Part shown: in pieces, positions 23,955 to 31,900 of the stretch | How positions within the stretch are numbered: position 1 is the stretch's first letter | Layout: each line of letters starts with the position of its first letter | Origin: VXMT01 sp965204835 | Lineage (GTDB): Bacteria > Chloroflexota > Dehalococcoidia > UBA2979 | DNA length: 64,000 bases | Direction: 5' to 3' | NCBI GenBank assembly: GCA_965204835.1 | Contig: OZ242017.1 | Location: 2,108,001 to 2,172,000, forward strand | Program-made: the position numbers and the translations under genes | Notes under the pieces: model-generated | Seen by the model: the letters and a program-made list of their open reading frames with translations, nothing else | What the model was told of the DNA's origin: nothing | Database searches by the model: none

Positions 23955-24988
23955 GACTGGCAGCCCAGGCGAAGGGCGGCTTCTACCCGACGCCGCCCCG
24001 CGTCACCGAGCTGATCGCGAGCCTCGCGCAGGCTCGCACCGTTGCGCGCGGCGAGACGACGCTGCGCATCCTCGACCCCTGCTGCGGGGCCGGGGAGGCG
24101 CTGCAGCAGCTCGCGAAGCGCATCGCGCGCCCCGACGGGGCCACGGTCGAGACCTACGGGGTGGAGCTCCACGCCGAGCGTGCGAAGGAGGCGGAGGACC
24201 GCCTCGGCCACGTGCTCGCCACCGACCTCTTCCAGACGGCGATCGCCAACGGGGCGTTCGGGATGCTGTTCCTGAACCCGCCCTACGACGATGACGCCGC
24301 GGACGACGAGAAGCGCACGGAACACGCCTTCCTGCGCCACAGCACGCGCTACCTCTGCGAGCAGGGGCTGCTGGTCTTCGTCATCCCCAGGCGGCGGCTG
24401 GCGGAGTCGGCTCGCTACCTCGCCTCGCACTACGCGCGGCTGCGCGTGTGGGCCTTCCCCGAGCCCGAGCGTGACGCCTTCGACCAGGTCGTCGTCACCG
24501 GCATCCGCAAGGCCGAGGTGCAGCACGACCAGTACGAGGCCGTGCGGCTGCAGGAGGCGCTGGAGGGCAACATCGAGGAGCTCACCCGCCACCGCTACCC
24601 CGTCTACAACGCGCGGGCGACGGCGGGCGGCGAGGTGCTCTTCGCCACCCGCACCATCGACCCGGTCGCCGCCGCGGCCGAGTCGCGGCGCTCCGGCCTC
24701 TGGGTGTCCGCCACGGTCACCGACGCGCTCTGGCCCGCCGAGGACGCCCGCACGCGGCCGCTGATGCCGCTGCGGCGCGGGCACCTGGCGATGCTCGTGG
24801 CGGCGGGCTTCCTCGACAACCTCCAGCTCGAGGCCGATGGCCAGCGGATTCTCGTCAAGGGCCGCACCAGCAAGGAGATGGTGCTGGTCGAGACCACGCG
24901 CGAGAAGGAGGTGCACCGCGAGCGGCTGCGCACCACCGTCGTCGCACTCGACCTCGACCTCGGCGAGATCACGGACATCGCCGCGTGA
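23951..24988 (+). CDS. SAM-dependent (N6-adenine type) methyltransferase, DUF6094-like
   Basis: The 345-residue protein has a SAM-binding motif ILDPCCGAGEALQQLAKRI (about 43) and the catalytic NPPY of amino-methyltransferases (FLNPPYDDDA, about 107). The N-terminus KGGFYPTPPRVTELIASLA is typical of the DUF6094 group found in ICEs with ArdC and SNF2 helicases. It may modify element DNA to evade restriction. It is coupled upstream by an ATGA overlap and followed 17 bases later by a small zinc-ribbon gene. Confidence 0.8.
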   Translation: MRLAAQAKGGFYPTPPRVTELIASLAQARTVARGETTLRILDPCCGAGEALQQLAKRIARPDGATVETYGVELHAERAKEAEDRLGHVLATDLFQTAIANGAFGMLFLNPPYDDDAADDEKRTEHAFLRHSTRYLCEQGLLVFVIPRRRLAESARYLASHYARLRVWAFPEPERDAFDQVVVTGIRKAEVQHDQYEAVRLQEALEGNIEELTRHRYPVYNARATAGGEVLFATRTIDPVAAAAESRRSGLWVSATVTDALWPAEDARTRPLMPLRRGHLAMLVAAGFLDNLQLEADGQRILVKGRTSKEMVLVETTREKEVHRERLRTTVVALDLDLGEITDIAA

Positions 24989-25005
24989 CGGAGGGAGACG
25001 GGACG

Positions 25006-25182
25006 ATGCAGATGCCCCTCGACCCGGAGACCTGCATCCGCTGCGGTCTCCCCATCCGCCCCGGTGAGCCGGTCGAGCGAACCGCGTCCGTGGACCTCGC
25101 CGGCGGACGGGCCGTCTCCTCCCCGGTGACGGCTATCCATCTCAAGGACGGCTGCGAGCGCGCACGGCGCGACGCCGCATAG
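25006..25182 (+). CDS. Small CxxC zinc-ribbon-like protein
   Basis: The 58-residue protein has CIRCGLPIRPGEPVERT, a half zinc ribbon, and a late HLKDGCERARRDA that could complete the site. I chose the ATG at 25006 because GGAGGGAG sits at good spacing; an in-frame GTG at 24985 overlaps the previous stop and is an alternative. Function is unknown. Confidence 0.55.
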   Translation: MQMPLDPETCIRCGLPIRPGEPVERTASVDLAGGRAVSSPVTAIHLKDGCERARRDAA

Positions 25183-25183
25183 A

Positions 25184-25202
25184 CGGCTCCTCTCCGGAGC
25201 CG
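25184..25202 (+). terminator. Hairpin after the zinc-ribbon gene
   Basis: CGGCTCC-TCTCC-GGAGCCG, seven pairs, starting two bases after the stop codon. Confidence 0.55.
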
Positions 25203-25208
25203 CATCCA

Positions 25209-25242
25209 CGAGGCCCCGCGGTCATGTGATCGCGGGGCCTCG
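25209..25242 (+). terminator. 12-bp stem-loop before the helicase gene
   Basis: CGAGGCCCCGCG and CGCGGGGCCTCG enclose a 10-base loop. It lies 41 bases before the helicase start, in tandem with the hairpin at 25184-25202. Confidence 0.65.
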
Positions 25243-25282
25243 CCACGTCACGACCCAGGACACGAAGGAAGGAACGGACCCC

Positions 25283-27550
25283 ATGGACCTGGCAGGATTC
25301 ATCGACACGTACCGGGAGGCCATCGCCCAGCGGGTGGTGGAGTCCTACCCGCCCCGCTACCGGCCCTCCGAGCAGGGCAGGCCGCTCCCGCACCTGCTGC
25401 GCGTTCCCCTGGGCGCGCAGGCCGACGCCATCCGCGGCGCGGCGCTCTCCCTCGAGGCGCAGCGCGGCACGACCGTCGTCGGCGAGATGGGCACCGGCAA
25501 GACCTTCATCGCCGCCTCGGCGGCCTACATGGCGGGCTTCGAGCGCGTGCTCGTGCTCTGCCCGCCCCACCTGACCCGCAAGTGGAAGCGCGAGGTCGAG
25601 GAGACCGTCCCCGGCGCCCGCGCCGTCATCGTCGCCTCGATCACCGACCTGGAGCGGCTGCGCACCACGACGGGCGACGGGCCGCTCTTCGCGGTCATGT
25701 CGCGCGAGCGCGCCAAGCTCTCCTACCGCTGGCAGCCGGCCGTGGTGGAGCGCTGGGCGACGGCGGGCACGCGGCTCGTGCGCGACGAGGAGACGGGCGA
25801 GCCCTTCCGGGTGCCGTGCTGCCCCGACTGCCACGAGCAGATCGTCGACAAGGACGGCGTGCCGCTCACGGCTCGCGACCTCGCGCGCCGCAAGCGCTGG
25901 TGCCCGGAGTGCGGCGCTCCGCTCTGGCAGGCCGACCGCACGGGGCCAAAGCGCTACCCGCTCAGCGACTACGTGAAGCTCCGCCTCAAGGGCTTCTTCG
26001 ACCTGCTCATCGGCGACGAGATCCACGAGTTCAAGGCGCGGGGCTCCGCCCAGGGCATCGCCGCCGGCGTCCTCGCCGACGCCTGCGGGAAGTCGCTCTC
26101 GCTGAGCGGCACGCTCATGGGCGGCTACTCCTCGACGCTCTTCCATCTCCTCTACCGGTTCAGCCCGGAGATCCGGGGCGAGTTCGGGCGGGGCGATGAG
26201 AGCCGCTGGATCGAGCGCTACGGCTTCGTCGAGCACACCATCGGGCGCGACGACGGCGAGTCCTTCGAGGACGGGCGCACGAGCCGCCGCAAGAAGTTCC
26301 GCAAGGTCGTGCGCGAGCGCCCGGGGCTCGCCCCCGCCGCGCTCTTCCACCTCATCGGCAACAGCGTCTTCCTGCGGCTCTCCGACGTGGCCTCCGGGCT
26401 CCCGCCCTACGAGGAGCGCGTGCTGCTCTCCTCGATGGACACGGAGTTGGACGGCAACGGGCTCTCGCAGCGCTCGGGCTACGACGAGCTGTACGGGGCT
26501 CTCAGGGCCGCGCTCGCGGACGCGCTCTCGAAGGGTTCGCGGCGGCTGCTCGCCACCTACCTGCAGACGCTGCTCGCCTACCCCGACGGCTGCACGCGCG
26601 GCGAGACGGTCTTCGACCCGGAGACCGAGGAGCTGCTCGTGCAGGTGCCGCCCCTCCCCGAGGGGAAGCTCTACCCGAAGGAGCAGGCGCTCGTCGACCT
26701 CGTCGCCGCCGAGCGGCTCGCTGGCCGCCGGGTGCTGGTCTACGTGACCCACACGGGCACGCGCGACATCACCGGGCGCATGGAGGACTTCCTCTCCCGC
26801 CACGGCTTCCGGGTCGCGGTGATGAAGGCGGACGCCGTGCCGCCCCAGCGCCGCGAGGCGTGGGTGGCGAAGCGGGTCGAGGAGGGCGTCGACGTGCTCG
26901 TCTGCCACCCCCGGCTGGTCCAGACGGGCCTCGACCTCGTGGAGTTCCAGACCGTGTGCTGGTACGAGACGGACTACAGCGTGTACGTGATGCGGCAGGC
27001 CTCGCGCCGCTCGTGGCGGATCGGCCAGACGCAGCCCGTGCAGGTCGTCTTCATGGCCTACCGGAACACCCTGCAAGCCGACGCGCTCAAGCTCGTGGCG
27101 CAGAAGCTCCAGTCCTCGCTCGCCGTCGAGGGTGAGCTGCCCGAGGACGGCCTCGCCGCCTATGGGGACGAAGGCGACGATCTGATGCTCGCCCTGGCGC
27201 GCAAGATCGTCGCGGGCGCGGAGGACGCGGACTCGGTCGAGTCGGTGTTCGATCAGGCGCGGCAGGTCGCGGCGGAGGCCGAGGCGCTGCTCGTCGACGA
27301 GGGCTGGCACGCGCCGGAGCCCGAGCCGGTGGCGATCGAGGCGGAGGCCGCCCCGGTCGGGGTTGCCCCTGGCGATCGCCGCGAAGACGCCCGCGAGCGG
27401 CAGCGGACGCTGGTCTCGTGGGCGGAGTTCATGGCCGGGGAGCCGGACGAGCCGGAGCCGCAGCGACGCAACGAAGCTCCGACGCTCTCGCTCTTCGAGT
27501 GGGCGCTGGAGCGCGAACAGGAGGGCGCGCTCGCGGGAGCGGGCTCGTAG
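25283..27550 (+). CDS. SNF2/superfamily 2 helicase-like ATPase with inserted zinc knuckles
   Basis: The 755-residue protein has Walker A VVGEMGTGKTFIAASAAYMA (about 67), motif Ia VLVLCPPHLTRKWKREVEE, DEIH motif II (LLIGDEIHEFKA, about 243) and motif VI RQASRRSWRIGQTQPVQ (about 571), as in SNF2-type translocases. Between motifs I and II are two zinc knuckles (CCPDCHEQ and CPECG, about 178-212). The C-terminal 150 residues are acidic and Ala/Glu-rich, ending in LSLFEWAL. The ATG at 25283 has GGAAGGAACGG upstream. It is the last gene of the operon, and a decayed copy of its 3' part lies at 51899-52290. Confidence 0.85.
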   Translation: MDLAGFIDTYREAIAQRVVESYPPRYRPSEQGRPLPHLLRVPLGAQADAIRGAALSLEAQRGTTVVGEMGTGKTFIAASAAYMAGFERVLVLCPPHLTRKWKREVEETVPGARAVIVASITDLERLRTTTGDGPLFAVMSRERAKLSYRWQPAVVERWATAGTRLVRDEETGEPFRVPCCPDCHEQIVDKDGVPLTARDLARRKRWCPECGAPLWQADRTGPKRYPLSDYVKLRLKGFFDLLIGDEIHEFKARGSAQGIAAGVLADACGKSLSLSGTLMGGYSSTLFHLLYRFSPEIRGEFGRGDESRWIERYGFVEHTIGRDDGESFEDGRTSRRKKFRKVVRERPGLAPAALFHLIGNSVFLRLSDVASGLPPYEERVLLSSMDTELDGNGLSQRSGYDELYGALRAALADALSKGSRRLLATYLQTLLAYPDGCTRGETVFDPETEELLVQVPPLPEGKLYPKEQALVDLVAAERLAGRRVLVYVTHTGTRDITGRMEDFLSRHGFRVAVMKADAVPPQRREAWVAKRVEEGVDVLVCHPRLVQTGLDLVEFQTVCWYETDYSVYVMRQASRRSWRIGQTQPVQVVFMAYRNTLQADALKLVAQKLQSSLAVEGELPEDGLAAYGDEGDDLMLALARKIVAGAEDADSVESVFDQARQVAAEAEALLVDEGWHAPEPEPVAIEAEAAPVGVAPGDRREDARERQRTLVSWAEFMAGEPDEPEPQRRNEAPTLSLFEWALEREQEGALAGAGS

Positions 27551-27559
27551 ACGGACGCG

Positions 27560-27594
27560 CGGGGGACATCGCCGATGAGCGGCGGTGTCCCCCG
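27560..27594 (+). terminator. 14-bp stem-loop after the helicase gene
   Basis: CGGGGGACATCGCC and GGCGGTGTCCCCCG pair with one G-T wobble and a 7-base loop. It ends the plus-strand operon. A diverged copy follows the helicase remnant at about 52248-52280. Confidence 0.7.
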
Positions 27595-27725
27595 GTTCCG
27601 TCCCATGTGTGCGGGCTATTTGGCGTTCAGGGGGATGGCTTGGCCGGGCCGCATGTATGCGGCTCTCTTTCGTTGTCAGGTCCTGGGCCGGGGGAGCCGG
27701 CCATGCATGCAGCCCTTGCTGCGTT

Positions 27726-28550
27726 TCAATAGGAGGGCGACGCGGCCTGCGGGTCCCCGCGCCAGGTGGCATCCAGCGCGTCGGGAATGTGTGCGTTGGT
27801 CAGCTCGCCCTTCCAGTAGGCGGCGCGCTCGGCCTTGGCGAGACTGGCCGGCTGAACCTTCCATCCGGGGTTGGACTCCCGGATCGCACGGGCGATGTCC
27901 GCGAGCGTCGCGCCCCGCGTGCAGAAGTCGTCGACGACGATCACCAGGCCGGGCTCGCCTCCGATGGCGGAAGCCAGGTACACCCCGTCCACGGCGGCGT
28001 CCCGCTTGCCCGCGGAGGCGATGCCGGTGAGGCTGGGATGCCGATCCTTGGTGACGTGGTGGGGAAGCCACTCCCAGCCACGGGATTGTGCAAGCGCGGA
28101 CGCCAGTGTCGACGCCGGCGTGTCGGATTGCACAATGTTCTGCCCTGAAGAGACCGAGGAGACGACGACGACGCGCGGGTTCCCGGCGGGGAGGAAGTCC
28201 TCGAAGGCGGCGCAGAAGGTGCGGGTGGCTGCCCTGGCGGCGGCAGGTTCGCCGTACTTGAACCGGTTGAAGCGCCGGGTCCACTTCTCGCCGGGCCGAT
28301 CCGTGATTCGGAACCCGACCGTGAGCAGCCCCAGATCGCCGACCGGGAGTCGCTTGATCTCCATCAACCGGCCCATTACGCCGTAGTTGCCCGCGGCCTC
28401 CTCGCCGAACAGGCGCGCCGTGTAGGAGGACCGCGCTTCGGTGTTGCCCGGGGGCTCCTCGCCGAATAGGCGCGCAGCCAGGCGTGCAGCCTCGTCGCCC
28501 GCTGCGTTGGCGGACGGCGATTGCGTTGCCGGTCTCGTTTCCTTGTCCAT
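27726..28550 (-). CDS. Phosphoribosyltransferase-fold protein
   Basis: The 274-residue protein has a PRPP-binding loop, LVIVVDDFCTRGATLADIAR (about 200-220), preceded by a ComF-like stretch (SSVSSGQNIVQ, KRDAAVDGVYLASAI). The N-terminal region has a short internal duplication, ARLFGEEPPGN and ARLFGEEAAGN. It is likely a nucleotide-linked PRTase, but the substrate is unknown. The ATG at 28548-28550 has AGGAGGAG upstream. It sits 83 bases downstream of a small XRE gene on the same strand, a regulator-effector arrangement. Confidence 0.75.
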   Translation of the reverse strand: MDKETRPATQSPSANAAGDEAARLAARLFGEEPPGNTEARSSYTARLFGEEAAGNYGVMGRLMEIKRLPVGDLGLLTVGFRITDRPGEKWTRRFNRFKYGEPAAARAATRTFCAAFEDFLPAGNPRVVVVSSVSSGQNIVQSDTPASTLASALAQSRGWEWLPHHVTKDRHPSLTGIASAGKRDAAVDGVYLASAIGGEPGLVIVVDDFCTRGATLADIARAIRESNPGWKVQPASLAKAERAAYWKGELTNAHIPDALDATWRGDPQAASPSY

Positions 28551-28564
28551 GCGTTCTCCTCCTG

Positions 28565-28577
28565 TACGGTTCCCGTA
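28565..28577. promoter_or_regulatory. Small dyad next to the PRTase ribosome binding site
   Basis: TACGG-TTC-CCGTA lies 14 bases upstream of the PRTase start, with GTATAC beside it. It could be an operator for the neighbouring XRE protein. Confidence 0.35.
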
Positions 28578-28633
28578 TACCACCCCAGTTGGGACTTATG
28601 CGCCTCACTTGGGCGGGGACGGCGGGCGCTGTC

Positions 28634-28867
28634 CTAGACGGTGGTGATGGTGAACAGGTCGTCGAAGTCCAGGCCGAGCACGTGCAGGAGGCGTCGCCGC
28701 ACGGGCGGCGAGGGGCGGCGCGCACCGCTCATGAGCTGGGAGAGGTAGCCCGGTGAGATCCCGGCCAGGCGCGCCAGCTCGTTCTGGGACATCTCCCGCT
28801 CCTCGAGGAAGGCCCAGACCGGGTCGGGCTTGAGGGTGACGCGCAACGGGTTGCGCGTGTACGCCAT
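28634..28867 (-). CDS. Small XRE-family regulator
   Basis: The 77-residue protein is an HTH domain: MSQNELARLAGISPGYLSQL, then MSGARRPSPPVRRRLLHVLG and FDDLF. It matches the 81-320 protein closely in motif order. The ATG at 28865-28867 was chosen because the upstream frame is antisense-like and lies inside the giant gene's 3' end. It is placed upstream of the PRTase and 35 bases downstream of the giant gene, so it could be transcribed with either. Confidence 0.8.
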   Translation of the reverse strand: MAYTRNPLRVTLKPDPVWAFLEEREMSQNELARLAGISPGYLSQLMSGARRPSPPVRRRLLHVLGLDFDDLFTITTV

Positions 28868-28902
28868 CGCGACATCACCCGCCGGACGGAGCGGCCATCT
28901 CC

Positions 28903-31900
28903 TCAGTTGCCCCCGGACGAGGCGTTGGGCGGCGCGTCGCTGCGCACGACGAGCGGGGTGAGCGGGGGCAGGCCGTCCGTGAAGATCTCGGCGAAGGGGC
29001 GGTTGACGAAGTCCGGCGCGCCGACGGCGTACGCGATCCACTCACCCTCGTGGAGCGCCCAGGCGGAGGACAGGGCGTGCTCGCGCGCGCACTCCGCCAG
29101 CGCAGCGACGCTCCCGCCCTCGTGCAGCACGAGGCTCCAGCCCGCCGCCACCTCGCCCCGGAGGCAACCGGGCCAGTCCGTGGGCGCGGGGAGCGCGCCC
29201 ACCGGGTCCGCGCTCGGGCCGTCGCTGGCGGCGACGAGCGGCGTGAGCGAGGGCACGCCCTCGGCGAACAGCTCGGCGAAGGGCTCGTTGACGAAGTCCG
29301 GCGCCTCCGGGATGTAGGCGAGGTACTGACCCTCGTGGAGGGCGTAGAGCGCCGTGACGCCCCGGCTCTGCGCGCAGGCGGCCAGCTCGTCCACGGTCCC
29401 GCCCTCGTAGACCAGCAGGCTGAAGCCAGCCACCACGGCGCCCTTGAGGCAGTGCGCCCAGGGCTCGGGCTGCGGCTGCGGCGCGCCGAGGACGACGCGG
29501 TAGACGCGCGTGACCGTGCCGTCCTGGGAGGTGACGGTCACGGTCACCGCCTCGAGGTCATCGAGCGCGACCTGGTGGCCGGCCGTGTCGGGATCGGCGT
29601 CGGGCGGGTCGACGGCGACCGTCGTGCCGGGCTGCGCCGCCTCGGCCTCGACGGTGGTCACGGTGACGCCCTCGGCGGCGGCGCCCTCGTACTCCGTGCG
29701 GACCGGCGAGAACTCACCGAAGTCGACACCCTCGAGGCTGAGCGAGGCGAGGAGGGCGTCGGGCGCGCCGAGCACGACGCGGTAGACGCGCACGCGGCTG
29801 CCGTCCTGCGAGGTCACGGTCACGGTCAGCGCCTCGAGGCCATCGAGCGCGACCTGGTGTCCGGCCGTGTCGGGGTCGGCGTCGGGCGGATCGATCACCA
29901 CTGTCGTGCGGCGCTGCGCCGCCTCGGCGGTCACCACCGTCACGGTGACGCCCTCGGCGGCGGCGCCCTCGTACTCCGTGCGGGCCGGCGAGAACTCGCC
30001 GAAGTCGACGCCCTCGAGGCTGAGCGAGACGAGGCGCGCGTCGATCGCGTCGGGCATGTTGTAGCTGTAGACCTTGCCGTCGAGCTCGTCGGCGACGTAC
30101 ATGAACTCGCCGTCGGACCAGATGCCGCGCGGGCTGTTGTTGCCGACGCGCCCGGGCTCCTCGAACTCCTCGTCGCGCACGCGCTCCAGCGGCACGGGCT
30201 CGTCGGGGCCCGCCTGCAGGGCGAGCACCTCGCCCGGCGCTGCCCCGCCCTCGAGCGTCGTGGGCCGCGCGGCGGCTGCCTGCGTGGCCTCCGCCGTGCC
30301 CGGCTCCGTCGCGTCCGGCTCGGCCGACTCGTCGTCCGGCGGGCGCGCGGGCAGGCGGTAGGCGAAGAGTTGCTTGGCGCCGTGGTCGGAGACCCAGATG
30401 GTGACGCCGTCCGACCATACCCCGCGGGGGTCGCCGTTGGCGGGGTCGAGGGCGTACTCGCCCAGCAGCGCGCCCGTCGCCAGGTCGTAGGCGAAGAGCG
30501 TGTTCTTGCCCGCGTCCAGCACCCAGGCGACGCCCTCCCCGATCCACAGGCCGCGCGCGTCGCGGTTGCGGGGGGCGAGCTCGACGTCGCGCTCGGCCAG
30601 GCGCTCGCCCGAGACGGTGTCGTAGGCGAAGAGCCGGTCCTGGCCGCTGTCGGAGACCCAGGCGATCTCGTCCGCGATGGCGATGCCGCGCGGCGCGCGG
30701 TTGCGCTCGTCGAGGGCGAACTCACGCCCGGCGTCGCGCTCCTTCGTCTCGAGGTCGTAGACGTAGACGGCGTCGTCCGCGCCGGTGCCGTTCTGCAGCA
30801 GCCACACGGTCGAGCCCTCGCCCTGCATGCCTGCGGGCCGGTCGTGGGCGGGGGCGAGTTCCTCGACGTCGCGCTCCACCGTCCACTCGAAGTCCACCTC
30901 GCTGGGCGAGGGGCCGCCGCCGCCGCCGCCACCACCGACAGCGCCACCGCCGCCAGCGCCGCCGCCACCACCACCGCCGCCACCGCCGCCCGGCAGACCG
31001 CCGCCGCCCACGGGGGCGCGCGGGCTCACCGTGACCGTCAGCGGTACGTCGCCGATCGCGCCGTAGACCGTGTCCGTGCTGGTGAGGGCGTGGGTGATCG
31101 TGACCGCGCCCCGGGCCCTGGCCCGCACCCGCACCTCCTGCGGCGCGCGCCAGTTCTGCGTCGTGAAGGTGAGGGTCGCGGGCGAGACCGTCGCCAGCGA
31201 CTCGTCGTCGCTGGTGAGGGCGACGGTGACAGTGGCGGTGGGCCGCGAGTTCAGCCTGACGGTGTATGGCTCAGCCTGCTGGCCGGCCGCCACCGTCAGC
31301 GAGGACCTGCTCAGGTTCAGGCCGGGCGAGTCCGCGTCGCGGATGACGATCTCCACGTACTGCCGGTTCAGCAGCACGTTCGTGGCCAGGTCCGGGTTGG
31401 GGGGCGTGGCGAAGGTGACCGTGAGCGAGGGCGAGGTCGTGGCCGTGAGCCGCAGCACCTTCTCGCCGTCGACCACCTCGTCGGGGAGGAGGCGCACGAC
31501 GGCCGTGGCGCTGGTCTCGCCCGCGGGGATGGTGAAGGCCACCGGCAGCCTGTAGTCCGCGCTCGTGGCCGTCGAGGCCACCCCGGACTTGAGCGTGAGC
31601 GTGACGGTGACGCCGCCCTGGTCGGCGGGCCTGTCCAGCGTCGCCCTCATCTCGACCTGGCCGCCCTCGTTGGCGGTGGCGTCCTGGAACGCGCCGGCCG
31701 CCAGCCGCACGCTCGTGGGCACGTCCTCGCTGTCGATGGTGATGACGGCCTGCAGGTTCCCCGCCGGCCTGCGCTGGAACAGGTCCTCCACGTTCCGCGC
31801 CGTGGCCGGCGCCGGGGTGAAGCCCAGGCGGATGGTCTCGTCCGGCTCGCCGAACGCGTCGTTGCAGATCTGGATCGTGAGATTCGTGCTCGTCTGGCCC

